Source: Symsagittifera roscoffensis (Eukaryota > Xenacoelomorpha > Acoela > Convolutidae). From it: DNA of 64,000 nucleotides. The position numbers and the translations under genes are program-made. Under the pieces are notes generated by a model that saw only the letters and a list, made by a program, of their open reading frames with translations, did no database searches and had not been told where the DNA came from. Below are positions 1 through 13,500 of the stretch, in pieces (within the stretch, counting starts at the first letter, position 1; every line of letters begins with the position of its first letter). Location of the stretch: contig NC_087067.1 in the NCBI RefSeq assembly GCF_963678635.1, positions 47,540,001 through 47,604,000 of the forward strand, written 5' to 3'.

Positions 1-1907
1 CTTCAACCAAAAACAAATTAGGATGGAAGCCTCTCACAATCAGAAAAATTATGATGTGAGATTTTTTAGGAGAAAACAAAATATGATTTTCTAAACTTTA
101 TGATATATTGATTTATGATAGAAATTTCTTGCAGGCAAGTAAACTCTAACACAAAACTTGATTGTTTTTGACCTTTCAGATTTTCAGCTACGTATTAGCA
201 AACATGAGAGTTTCGCTATTTACAAGATTTTAGAAAAAAATTTCTCCAAGATATTTATCTGCGTTTCTGTGTAAAGAGAATTGCTTATGTGTTTTTAACA
301 GTTTTTTACCGCTGTTTTTAATCACTTTTGAAAGTTGTAGCAATAGAAAAGAAAAAATTATGTTCGAACTTTACCTTGAACGACATTTATTACCCAGCAA
401 ATTTTTAAATGGTTATAGGAATGCAAACTCTTTTAAGAACTTTACAAAAATCTTTAGGATTTTAGGATTTGTCCGTGAACAAACACAAGTGACAAAAACT
501 ATGGTTTAATCGAAACTAGCCAAAGTTTGACTGTCTTGGTTTTTCAATGCCTTGGAAATGACCTGACAGTTATAAAACTTTTCTTACACAAATCATGTAC
601 TAAAAACATCAAACTTTTAAATTTTGGCAGAAGTTTTCAAAGATGATTATTTTCAAAGTTCGACTTTTTAAATAATCAGATATTGATCAAGGCATACATA
701 GTCAAGCCATACAAAAGAAATATGAGTTGTTAATATTTTGGAAAAAAGTTAACCATAAAAACGGAAAAAAGCATCAAAATTTTAGTGTATTCAGGTTTAC
801 TACGCTCTGCACACAAAAACTAAAATTTGCTTACAATTGTTTTTTGGAAAATGATTGTTTGAGTACAAATATTGTTTTGCCGTTGAAAAAAAATTGTGGG
901 CAAATTTTTAAATTTTGGAAAAATTTTGTAGTCGCCGTCAAAAAAGCTTGTCATACATTTTCCATATATAGAAATTGTATAATTAGGATTTTTATGACGA
1001 AAAATTTTTCTTTTCTATTAGGTACTATACACCAAAGCTTATGCCAAAACAAGAAAAAATGTCGAAATTCGATGACACCATTTTAGCAAAATCAATGAAA
1101 TTTGTATGATTAGAATTTTTTCATAGACTTAGTTTATGGTATTGTATGATTAGCATTTTTGGTCCATAGAGGTCAACCCAGGCTTAAATAGGAATCTAAT
1201 AAGTTTTGAATTCATCTGAACTGGATCTCGGTTTTCGAAATCCTGATAATCCAAAAGATTCTTGTAAGATTTTCACTAGATTTAAGATTGTTGCATATTA
1301 TCCGATTCTCTCTTGCAAGATATAAAGTTATTATAAGAAATTGAATTGCGCAATAACCCGCGAAAGAGGCTGAAACTCCAAGGCTCTAAGCTACGGCTTC
1401 TCCAGTAATCAACCTGGGAGGTTCAACGAGGGACAGACGGCACTTGACAGCCTTAATTGTGCTGTGTTAAAAGGGAAGCATAGTCAGCGGCGATCAATGT
1501 TGAGATAACCCCAGCGCTGCGCTTCCTCAGCCGCAGTTTGTCAAGGTCAGCGTAGTTAACATCGGACAAAACATACCTATTTTTATACAAGCACCAACGA
1601 GAGAGAGGGAGGAATTTTTATGGAGTTAGAAAAGAAAAAAAACGCGGATTTTCCGGTATCTTTTGAGCTAAAGGGTTACCTCAACAAGCCTGTACATGAC
1701 AGGAGTTCGTCCGAATATGAGGTTTGGTTTCCTACAGAGTAATTGGGTGCCTGAGAATTGAAGCAGAAAACATTTCGTCAATAAAGATGCGACTGAGTTC
1801 GTAAAATCAGGCCTTCCGACAAGGAATTTGGTTTAGTTTTGATTAGTGTAGCGAGGAAAGTAAGTTTTTTATTGCTTGCATTATTATAAATACTTGACGT
1901 ATTATCA

Positions 1908-2370
1908 AGCCCGCACTCAGTAAAAAGAGAAAATGATAGCTTATAGCTTCATTCCTTTTTATTTTTGTTTTATTTTGTGTGCTTTTCAGTTGGTTACCGG
2001 ACAAAAATCTGTTATTTCGTACTTTTGCTTAAACTTAAATTAAATTTAACTTTACTGTGTTTTCATGCAGAATAGCTGAATTATTAACCATTATTATTGA
2101 TTTTTGTTCGTAAGATAATATTTTGATAAAAAAAGAGATTATAATCTATCAAAATAGATTATGAGAGATTATAGAAGATTCAAGGAGAAATTATAATCAA
2201 TTATAATTGATTATAATTTAATAAAATTTCATCAAAATATTATCGCTATAATGGATTATAAATTGTTTGAATATCTAGTAATGGCGCTGATTCTTAATTA
2301 TAATTTTGCTAAAAGTACGATTATAATTATAATACAATAAATTAAATTCTCATTTAAGTGAGTGCGGGTT
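1908..2370. repeat. TIR element filled with TATAATC repeats
   Basis: The left end reads AGCCCGCACTCAGTAAAAAG and the right end is its imperfect inverse (CATTTAAGTGAGTGCGGGTT), giving TIRs of roughly 24 bp. The interior (about 2100-2340) is a cluster of degenerate ATTATAATC/GATTATAAT units. No coding capacity. It looks like a non-autonomous fold-back or MITE-type element of the same style as the larger one at 22582-23553. Confidence 0.6.
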
Positions 2371-3010
2371 TGTCTCCGGTCGTTAATTAGGGTTCTAGGT
2401 ACAAATTTAGGCACCTAATCTAGGTTCAAATCAGCAGATCTTTCAGCTGATTTATTGGGTTGCATCTCTTTTCAAAAAAATCAAATAAATACAATGTTCA
2501 ATGAGAAATAAGACAGCAGCGGTAAGCTTTCTTCATAGCTTTGATTGATTAAAATTGGCTGAATTGGAGGATCTCAAGTATCACCTACTTGTCTATTTTT
2601 CTAGCGAAAAATTTTTTACACTCCGATACAAAAGTGAGTAGAATTTTGGAGTTGCTGTGATTCGCGGTTCTGTAAAGTTATGCGTTTAAACTAACATTTT
2701 TTGAAAAAAAATTTAACTGCAACAGACAGATAGGGACCTTTTGAGCTCAAAATCAAAAAATTAAGTTTAATTACTTGACATAGGATAATAAACGCGCGAT
2801 ATCTTAGGTTCTCATGGAGCGCGTAAACAAGTTTGTGCAAATTGTTTCCGTTCTACAGGCCTTCTGGCTTGCTCTATTGGCTCGAAATTGAATCAAAACT
2901 CAAAGTTTTAAAACTTTTTCCACACTGAGGTTTTTTTTGGATTTTATTTAAAAGGTTTGGAATCACGACCGACTACAAGAATTTTGGAACAAGTTCAAAC
3001 AAGCATTTAA

Positions 3011-3055
3011 AGCGTGACGAACAGACGGTGTACTTTATCTATAGCTACTCTATGA
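3011..3055 (+). repeat. Diverged fragment matching the 3' end of the gypsy-type LTR
   Basis: The string AGCGTGACGAACAGACGGTG and the following TACTTTATC...ACTCTATGAG closely match the distal part of the three LTRs at 29628-30025, 49566-49976 and 59288-59695. No LTR start or internal sequence was recognised beside it, so this is a remnant at most. Confidence 0.45.
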
Positions 3056-3430
3056 GAAGGCCAAACCAGGCCTAAGCTCAGTCTTAAAAGAAAACATTGG
3101 TCGACCCGTTCCGGTGATCAATTGTGGTATATCTTTTGCAGGGAAGTTAAAAAAAGACAAAAAAGAGACGAAAGCAAGCACACTCGAAAACAAACTTTCT
3201 CGGGTGACTGCGTTACAAAAAAACTATTTTAATTATTTCCTTGGCAATTTAATCAAAATGTATTTACCACGACTACACAAATCCACAAAAAATGTTGTTT
3301 TTTGTCAAAATTGATTGTAACTAAATATCTGTTAGTTTGTATTAATGTTCTGTTGAAGATATTCTATAATCTAATCGAGTGTAATATATTGAATTAGATT
3401 ATATGGACATAGAAATTTAACATTAGAATC

Positions 3431-3682
3431 AGGGCGGATCTAGGATTATCTCGAGTGGGTTGTCGATAATTTAGTCGACCTTTTTTTTAGATCGACAAAA
3501 TGGATTTTTCGAGCTCTCCCAGAGCACTGAAAAGATCCTGTTTTTGGAAAATTCTAGAGTCCGTCAGCCAAAAATGGATATCTCAAAACAGTACAAAGGG
3601 GTCTTTTGAGTCGGTAGGGGGTCAAATCCTTGAGGAGGGAGAAGGCCCGCCCCGCGTCCCCCCTCCCTAAATTCGCCCCTGA
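3431..3682. mobile_element. MITE-like TIR element with 6-8 bp target duplication
   Basis: Ends are imperfect inverted repeats: AGGGCGGATCTAGGAT on the left and the inverse of CCTAAATTCGCCCCTGA on the right. The element is flanked on both sides by TTAGAATC (3423-3430 and 3683-3690). A 6-8 bp duplication with CAGxGGCG-type ends suits a hAT-like non-autonomous element, which is an inference. A shorter related piece occurs near 6220-6285 and a longer relative at 19145-19525. Confidence 0.6.
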
Positions 3683-4429
3683 TTAGAATCCGCTGTAATG
3701 CATTATTATTGATTTGATAATATTTTGCGGAGAGAATCCATAAAATTACAATATAATTGATTATTATCCACGAAACTTCAGTGCAGGTTGCTGGGAGTTT
3801 CCTAAAAAAAAAACTAAAAAATGAGGAAAACCCATTTCTTTATTTTGGCGACTTCATTTTGGACAATTTATTCTATCGGATAATTCAGCGCAGACGTATT
3901 TTTCACGGATAATGTCACAATAGAAGATGATATACGCCAGACTCCTTGACTGTATAAATATTGGATGGGGAAAACAATAATTAAAAACTTTATCCTGAAG
4001 TTTGCTCAAAACTTGAACTAATTGTATCTATTTGAGAATCACTTATTCAATCAAGCAGCGTCGCACTTATTCAAGTCATCAAACACCTGGATGAAAATAG
4101 TCAAACACTCCGAATTAGTCTACATAAATTGAAAATCTTTAAATGGAAAAAATGTTAACGTAAACATAGAAAAGTACTGGCAGCGTTTTGAACAAGGTAC
4201 AAGTTGACAAAAAAATCAATACTAAGAGAAAAAAAAGAAAAATAAATTATTCAAATTTGACTGCCGCAAGAACTATTCGTTTCGTCAACAAACTAATTCT
4301 GCCATTTTCTTGTGTTTTAGAAAATTTTCAAAAGCCGTTCATCGATCATTAATAGCACCTGAAAATTGAGCAAGACATCTGCGAATAAATCATTGAAGCA
4401 GAAATTGAACAAGATTCTTCTGCCCAAAA

Positions 4430-4554
4430 ATGATAGACTTCGTAAAATTAGTTTTATTATGTGTTTTGACAGATATGGGTAAAAAGATACGAGCTTGCCT
4501 AATATGCGGCGACAGTTTAATTGCCGAAACACCCGCGAAGCAGCGGATTACAAA
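4430..4554 (+). CDS. Exon 1: signal peptide and N-terminus
   Basis: The ATG at 4430 encodes a short hydrophobic leader (FVKLVLLCVL core), followed by a basic/cysteine stretch (KKIRACLICGD). The exon ends in phase 2 before GTAAGT at 4555. A pyrimidine-rich acceptor at 4320 (TGTGTTTTAG) suggests a spliced, possibly trans-spliced, 5' UTR at 4321-4429. An in-frame TGA at 4406 bars a longer start. Confidence 0.65.
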
Positions 4555-7500
4555 GTAAGTTTGTTTTCTCATCATTAATTTTTTTATTTTCATCTAGACT
4601 CGCTCAATTTTTCAAATAATTGATTTTTTTTAGCTTTCCAAGTACTCAGTACTTTCGCATAGACGAGAAGATTCTAGAAGAAATGATCATCGTTAAGTTT
4701 GATGCAATTATTGACGAGAACTTCTGCGGCAGCTTATGTGTTTTTGACCCTTCTTGTAAATCCTTCAATTACAACGTAGCCGTTAAACAGTGCCAACTGC
4801 TGGCTTCTGATCTGCATTTAAAAAATAAGACAAAACCAGGTAACGCCAATCTTCAATATCAAAAGGCCAAACTGTTCCTTTATGCGGATTTTATTACAAG
4901 CGCGATAACGACTCTGTCACGGATTCCGCAAAACGGGTAGTTTTGTTGGATGTTTTTTCAGCAGTGAAATCCACTGACAAATAGCCAACACATTGTTCCA
5001 CTCCAAATCGCTTCAAAAGAAAAAAAAATAACACAAATGAAAAAACACACCCAAATGCAAACCGATTCCGCCAAATTGTAAATGCATGTAGTGAATACAT
5101 ATTTTCTATAGATTCCGCAAAAGAGTCAAGGAAATTCTGAAATATTCATCAGCAAAAATGTTCTGGAGGCAGAAATTTTGTTTAAAAAAAAGGCTTCGCG
5201 GAACCAATCAGGATAACCGTTCTTTTACTGGCCAAAAAAAGGTTTGATAGAGTCAAAACAAAAGGAGGACTCTTTGGGAAAAAACAAGGCTGTAGGAATT
5301 GACAGATTTACCGACAATATTAGCAATTTTTGATGCATCGATGGGCATTTCGATTATCCATAGTTGATTGGGTTATACTAAAAATCTTCATTCTTCAAAC
5401 AGTTTTCTGTTCCAATGAAATGTTTCCCTACAGATGAAGGTGTGCATAGAAATTTATTGAGGATTTTTGATGAAATAAGTTTGATTAGCAGAAAAAAAAT
5501 CGTTCAGAATCAAACTGCCTTTCAGATTTGGACGCTGCAGGAATTTGGATCCACCAGACCCCCAACAAAAAAGTATCCAGGGGCTGCCCGGATGACTCAC
5601 TGATACTGTCAGACTGTGTTGGTATTTGGGTGGAGTCTTTCACGACTAATGAGCTGGTGGTTGGTTGGAGAGAGCCTTCAGATGAAGACGAACGCACAGA
5701 ATTTTCTATAGTTAGTTCCTTGATTTTGATCAAATAGATTTCTTAATTTCCTTCTCATTGACTTTTTGAATTTGATTTTGTCAAGTTCAAAACCCAAGGA
5801 CATGCAAAAAAAATGGACATAACTTTTTAATTTTTGTTTCTTGTAAATGTTCTTGCATCGATGTTTCTTGTAAATGTTCTTGTAAATGTTCTTGTCAGAA
5901 AATACGATATAGCTTGCGTAGCAAAGGTTCATCCTTGCAATTGAAATTTCTGCAATTGCAAATTTGTGTAGTTTTCACCATTCGTATTCTTTGATTGTTT
6001 CTAGGACAAGTACACTATTGAGATCAACAACACAGCCCACAGGGGTCAATCTGCAGACTTCGAAGCCGACTCAGTGATGAGCACTTTGACATCTTCACGA
6101 AGACGCCATGTATTCAGTGACCTAATTCCTGGAATGAAATACAATGTCGAATTGAAGTAAACATGTTTTCTAATCTAGTTTTATAAAATCTTATCTTCTG
6201 AGCTTGAATTATATTCAAACCCTTGGCGGATCTAGGACTTGAAAGGGTCAAGTTCTTGAGAGAGAAAGGGCGCCCTCCTGCCCTGATCAACAACACAATG
6301 CTGATTGGAATTCATATCTGAAATTATTTTTTTTTCTAAACGTTTCTCAAATTAGCTTCCAAGAAAGTCCCATTAAAGTTTGCTAACCTTAAGCAGACGT
6401 TGATAGAAAGCAGACTGAATTTTTCATTTTTTCAGAGCGTTCTATCAACTCGTTCACGAAATTCAGTTCCCACTACCAATTGAACAATCTCTTACACCGG
6501 AAAGACCTGTTTTGGGGGGCTTGGATGCATTTGAGAAGAAGTTCTACCTCAACTGGACACTAGAGGGCGCCGCGGACACCTTCCAAATATGGAATACTCC
6601 AGCAGACGGCTCATGTGCAACCCTACCTGAAGGATATTGCGAAGTTGATGTGAAAACTAAAGAGATCTACATAACCGAGCTGGTTGCGGGAAAAGGTAGT
6701 CATTTTGAAACGTTACCTTCAGAAATGCTGCATTGCTTCTGAATGCTTAAGCCAGCTGAGTTTAAATAACAGAAGTTTTTGGTTCTCAAAATTTGATAGA
6801 AGTTTAAGTTTTGTTAATGAATCGAAGTTCGTCTAATCTTGGGAATTGAACTACATAAGTGCGTTAATTGAGGCAGCTTACATTTTTTATGAACCAACCT
6901 ATTTGATAAAATAAACAGACAAAAGGGTAAAGGTTTTGCGCTATACAAAGGTTATTAAAATAGTCTTTAAAAAAATTACAACCTCTCATTTAACTTTTCT
7001 CTTTTTTCCCAATTTTCAGAGTACACAATCTTCGTGAAGTCTGTCAGCCATGGCAAAGAGAGTCTCATCCTAGAAGTGGTCCACCCCACATTCACTGACG
7101 TCACATCCATCGACACCACCAGCTCCCCCAACACTCCCAAACAGTTCACGGTGAGTTAAAAATTTTAAGAAACAAGTAGGGGAGAGTGCAATATGACACA
7201 ATCAATGCCAATTTTTTTGTCGATTAAGCGCTGATTTTTTTTCCAATTCTTTTCACATGATCAGTATCAGCTTCGAAAGATCGTTATCTGCTGTATAAGA
7301 TTGGCAGAACAATTTATAAGGTATATTTATTTACTTTAACCCTAATTATGTTGTGAATTGTGCAATCATGATTAATATAGTTACAAAAACTGACGCTTCA
7401 GGCTGTCTTTTTCTCGAGAGTTCAAACGGAAAACGGGTTGTAATGTAACTGAGAGCTGGCAGAGATCTACTTTCGGGTGGTTCAGAACTGCAAGCTCCAG

Positions 7501-10500
7501 AAAATAATACCCCATCATTGCATCCAACCCCATGCACAAAAATTTCCTGGATATTAAGAATTTATTTAGGAGAGAGTTATACGCATACAATAAGTCAAAG
7601 AAATTGCTTGTACAGAAAAACTCTACAAGGATCATGCAAAAAACTATACAGCTTATTGCGGCAAAAACTTGAAAAATCTAAGACAAAAATTGCGAGATAA
7701 TATCGGACTTGAACAGTGCAATTCAAAAAAAATCTATTAAATTGGTGGTATCATTAAGTAATAGTTTTTAAAAAATGCTGTAGTTGATGCTCAATTACCT
7801 GCTTCAAATCATCTGGTACAATATCATTTATTTGCCTAAAATTATAGCATCTAAGGGAAGTCTTTTGCCATAACCAATGCATTTATTGAGTTCTCGTTTC
7901 TAGGTTAGGCAAAAGTTTGGCTGTAGAAGCTCGAGTAATCCGTCTATTTTCGGTGTATCCAAGTTAAAAGTTTTTCCTCTAGGTTGTTTTAGAGATTTAA
8001 AAAAAATGTCTGTGTAATTGAAAACAGTATCTAGGTCATATGCCTGCAAGATATATGAAGCAAGATCAAATTTGCGTTTGATACGAATAGTTTTTAAAAT
8101 ACGCTTTTGCATTGCAAAAATTTTTTCCAGAAGTTTTTTCAAATTCGAATCATAAGCAAATAACCCACACGATTTTATTGGCATGCATAGCAGTTTTAAG
8201 ATATCTAAACTAAAGGTTTTGAGAAAGAGTCTCTATTCCTAAGAAGCAATCTATTGAATATAGCTAAATTACCGCAATTTTAATCAAGATGTTTTTCGAA
8301 ACTAAGCCGATTGTCGACCTGTATATCTAAATATTCGAATTCTGAAACTTCACAATAACATCACAGTGTTCCGAAAGCTAGCACGCTTGCAAACCCGACC
8401 AAATTCCATCATTTTGCTGTCGAGTGGTTTATAACAGCTCGTTATCATCACACTGGTCACTAACTTTCTGCACTTCTGATTGATTTTCCTCTTTAGAAGC
8501 ACAAACTTCTGAGCATTAATTAAGGTAATCTCATATGTAAACAAAATTAAAACAATGCTGCTGGCTGACCGCATATCAGTAACGTAAAGAAGAAACAAAA
8601 AAGAATAAGCTCGGATCCTTAAGGAGCAACTTTTTATACATACTAAGTTATCAGAAATCAATTTGTCTGAACAGAAAAACTTTTGTCGTTTTGGGAGCCA
8701 ATATTCGGAAGATTTTTTGGTAATCTGTCCAGATCGACGGTGTCAAATAAATTTTTTATATCATTAAAGCAAGAAAAACCAAAAAATTTCTGTTGTCAAT
8801 TGATTCCTTGATATCATCTGTGATGGACAAAAGTGCATGCGTACAAAATTTATCTTTTGAAATCCAAAACGGATTTTAGCAATCAAGTTATTTTCAGCAG
8901 CAAATATGGACAAACTTTTTATAATTTTTTTTCTAAAAATGATTACCCACAGAAGACAACGAACTTATTGGTCAATAATAATTAGTTTCTGTTTCGTTGC
9001 CATCTCTATGCAGTGGTTATGATAATGAATTTTTGATAAAATCAGGAAAACATTCTTTCTGGCAGCAGTCATTGAAAAAAGACGCTAAATGGCCAGCCAG
9101 CACCGGGTTATAAAGTTTAAGACATTTTCTGCATATGCCATCATGAAAACTTGGTTATTTGTTGTTCGTCTTTTTTGAGTTATTTCAGGACTTCGTATTT
9201 ATTGGTAATATGCAGCACAAAAGTTTTCCCGTTGGCAACAAAATCTGGCCCGTGCAAACGTGGTCAAAGTTTGCTGTTAGTTTTTCTCCAATAAAAGCGA
9301 AGCGTTCAATGGAATCACTTAGGTCAAAGTCAAAATTATTTTGCTTTTTTGTTCCGCAGATAGGATTAAAAGAGTCAAAAATTGTATACTGTTCTTCTTT
9401 GTTCTTGATTAATCTATCATCGAAACTGCGTTTTTTCTCCCTTGCACGTTTAACCACGTTGTTTCTATAGGTTTTGAAGCCATTGCAATTCTCCTTGGAT
9501 GAGTAGTCCATCCATTTTCGAACTCAAATTTTTGTTTCCTTAGCCTTAGTTTAAATTGGCTATCAATCGGATGATCTTTTTTTCTTCTTCGTTTTTCACA
9601 TACAACTTTTTGTAAACTGTTCTGTCAAGATCTGTGTGAGTTTTGTTAGATAAAGGCTTAGATCATTTCCTTCATTTTTTAATCGATCTTATCTGCAGAA
9701 CTTTTATGCAAATGTCGTGATTTAACTTTAAATCAGAGCTTAAATCCGAAAAAGTTATATCATCCTTTTACTTTTCCACGTGACATTAACTGTCATGAAT
9801 GATGCCAAAATTGTTACTGATAGTGCAGTCACTGTTTGATCATGAAATTCTTTTATTCAATTATTGCGATGCACCTAATTTCACACTCGAATATATCAAT
9901 AAGTACCTAACAAAGAAGGTGACATAAGATTCATTCGGAACAATCAGAAATTTTGATAGGGCAAACCGTGGGACCCATACTAACCAGTGGAGAGGGAGAT
10001 GACAAGTTGTAATTATTTTCCAGAATAGGGCGCATACATAATGCCAAGGTACGAGCAGACTTCTCTTACGTTATAATAACTGGTGCAAAAGAGAGCCGTA
10101 TGGTACCCATAAGTATACAGGTTATAGTAGATAAGGAAATTACGCTTTTAATGCAGGAGGGACACACGGTTGAACTCGAAGAGCGATCGGATAATTGTTT
10201 TTTAAGTCCCCAAAGGTAATCATAGTAAGAAACGGGAGCATAAAATTGGCACAAGAGTCAAGGGAATTCTCCAAATAATTACACAAAAAGAAGTATCAAA
10301 TGCCTAACATAGTTAATGGACGGAAAAGAACAAATAATCGCAAAAGATCTGAAAGAGAAGTCTATTTTCCATTGCTTGGTTTTACGTAGCGTATGGGCAA
10401 GTTGCATTAGAATCAAAAACAAGCAACCAATGCAACTTCTCAATATTTGGGGGAATGTCTACGTAGACTTGCCGTTTTAAGAATGGCTTTTAGGGACTAA

Positions 10501-13500
10501 CCACGATGCCCGCAGAGCCTCAAAGAGTGATGGACATTCTTTCAGAAGAATTCCCGCAGGCACCTGCATGAATGATATCCTGATCGTCTCAGCGGGAAAC
10601 AAAAAACCCAATTGCATAAGAGAAGAAAATCTAACACAAACTCCACAGCGAACGCTTTGCTAAAAATCCGAAACAGCAGTTTTGCGAAAACAAGTTGCCA
10701 ATGGCTAGGTAACCAAAAAATACCGGAATTATGCACTAAAACGGAAAACCAAAGCAAAAGCCAAACTAAAGCGGCACGAACTAGAAAACAATTAAGAAAC
10801 AATCGAGGTCGCTACAGAGCTTACACAAATTCCTAGCGGAAAAGAGGTCCCTCTAAGGCGGCTACTGAGCCACAATAAAGATGTCATTTGGACACAAGAA
10901 TGCGCAACGGCGTTCGATTCCCCTAACTGGTTAGTTGCCAATGTATTAGAGCAACCATCATCATCCGCATCAAGATACTTCAACTCAGCCAAATGAAAGT
11001 ATTCATCGAACGAGTTTGAACTACTAGCTGTTGTATGGACTACAGAACATTACCGGAACTACATTTTCGATCGATATTCCTACCCATTTCAGACCACAAA
11101 GCATTACTAACGTTATTAAAATCATCACCGAAAGGTAATAAAACATTTTTAAAAGGTTAAACAGTTGGTATAATGGTTTATTACCTTATGGTTTTAAAAA
11201 AGAACATTGCCAACGATCAAAAATGTTGATGGCACACTATTTGTTGAGGTAACCTTCAGCCGATGAGCCCCCACAGGCCATTATGATTCTACATTCACTG
11301 ATGCCAAAATTAAAATGATGAACCATTCATTAATTCCTCAAAGGGTGATCAAAAAGGAAAGAATAACTGAGGGGAAAAATAATTTCGAACCAAAATTTGC
11401 CGAAACTGAAGGGCGGCAGAAAATCATGCAATTACGCTTCAGCCAAGGGGAATCCACAATTAGCTGAATATGCAAATGCATCCAGTAAAAAATAACGACC
11501 GAGGGCAAAATTGTCTTGCGATTAAAAATCAGCCAATTGCACGAAAGATATTTACCTATCGCGTAATTTACGCACAAAGCGATAGCAAAAAAAATCAGAC
11601 TTCATTTCAGAGTTTCAATCTAGCTGATCAATTTCTTCTCAGTACAATAATCAGAGTTAATTTCTGAAAAAAATGACCAAACAGTTCTCTACATCTTTTC
11701 TGGACAAGTCGGATGAAAGTATTGCCATTGTAGTGCTTCTACGCAATCAGAAAACGTCAATCTGAACGTGGTATTAAGCAATTCATTAACTCCATTTTCA
11801 ACCTTTGGCTCAATTAGCCAGCTCTGATACGGACATAGAGGTTATCCCACAAGAAAAACTGCCCAACAAATCTACTTCTTGTAGGAAAGTGAGTACAATC
11901 CACTAAATTCTTTCAAAACACCCGGGCCTTTCTTACACCCTCAATAACACGGACACTGGATCTACTTAATGATCCCAAAAAACAGTAAGATGGTGAGGTG
12001 GCTGTAAGCAAACGGTCGTAGAAACAAACCTTGAAAAAGTCCCATACTTAAAAAAGTGTAAAACGGGCAAACGGGAAAAGAAATTAAACGGAGCGCAAAA
12101 CAGGAACAGAATTTAAAAGACAAAGAGATAATTACGAACCTGGGTCAATACTATGGACAACATTTTCCGGACTTCGCGATCAAAAAATCTGCCTGTAGAT
12201 TGGGGGGAGACTCGCAATACCGAAGGCGCTGGCGACCCCGACCATGAACCGATTACTCTAATACAGCCACGGCCACGAAGAAATTATGCCGCTTCTGAGG
12301 ACATCTGGATGCCCATGATACACAGGAACTTGGCAGCGACAGCCAAGTTTTGCAAACCTTGCCTGGAAGCAGGCAGAAATCTAAAATCTGATATAGCCTG
12401 AGGGTGACAGCAAAGTGGATCGATTGGAATTCTGAGGGTTAATTAATTACGTGAAAGGAAGAGGAACCTTCTTGTAGCGGTAGATGTATTTTCTCATTGG
12501 CGGTCGTAAAGTTTCGGAAAAAACTATATCGCTCTGAACGGACATCCCATAATTTTGTACATGGAGCAGGCCTACCGGTTTTTCTCAATCAAAATTAAAA
12601 TTTTATGAGAAAAAAATACATAATTAATAAAATCACCGGTTCGCGATCACAGGGTAACTGGCATGATCGAGCGAATTTTTGGTTCTCTTTGCAACTACGT
12701 TATGACCTATTTTACAGATTGTACCGAGCAAAAGTTTAAGCCTCAGGTTCATATCTAATCAGGGCATTAAGTGCTTTGAGATTTGTCCCGCACAGTAAGA
12801 CAAACTTCGCATCGGGACGTGAACACGGTGTTGGGAAACCTAACAAAAAACGACCAAGTCTGAAAAATCTTAACTAGAACAGACTAATTAACCAAAAACT
12901 GCCTTCTTTTGACGAAGCGAGCGGTAGAGCCGATTCAAAATGGAGGAGTTGGACAAATGAAGCGATCTGATGATGGCTCCACAAAATAGACGCGGCCCTA
13001 GAATGCTGGACGAAAAATTTTTTACCGAGAGAGACATTCAGCTCGATCATCCAAAAGCACCTTCAGAGCTGCGACAACAAAAAGCAAAGCCGCCAAAGGA
13101 AACCTATATCGTCTAACAGTAAACTGTAATTACGGACCCTGAAGACCCAGCCAGATATTTAAAAAAATGACCAAACAGTTGAAAAAATCACGCCACATAT
13201 TGAGAAAAGGAAAAACGGCTAATTGTTGAGAAGAAGCGGTGTCACGTTAAGATACGAGCCAGAGTCAGAGGCTGCATTAGTTGCGCGGCGGAAAATGTAC
13301 AGAAGATATGACGGTGGGCTTGCCGCTAGTCGCTGAAAAACCGTCGGTCCAGAACGAGGGAAGAGCGCGAGCGAAGAGAGCAACCTTTTCGAAAAACACG
13401 ACATCGGAGAAAAACCAGTAAGGGAAAATCGCCTAATCCAGCGACGATGATTTTGACACAGTGGACAAACCACGCACAATGCCGTCAAGTGCGGCAAGTA

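Larger units (their letters stand above)
1..4320. other. Intergenic or upstream region, no gene recognised
   Basis: AT-rich sequence without convincing coding content; the open frames here are short, lysine/phenylalanine-rich and lack family motifs. It contains a TATAATC-rich TIR element (1908-2370), a small piece resembling the end of the giant retroelement's LTR (3011-3055) and a TIR element with target duplication (3431-3682). Positions 1090-1185 carry the right-hand end of another repeat family (GTATGATTAGCATTT followed by GAGGTCAACCCAGG), also seen near 24-25 kb and 28.2 kb. A somewhat GC-richer stretch at 1370-1570 has no interpretation. Confidence 0.5.

Noticed and set aside
727-1086. 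119-aa open frame in the upstream region.
   Set aside because: Lys/Phe/Asn-rich low-complexity reading of AT-rich DNA with no motif, no splice support and a non-ATG start.
1370-1570. GC-richer stretch considered as an RNA gene or SINE.
   Set aside because: No A/B box pair, tRNA fold or poly-A tail could be defended by eye.
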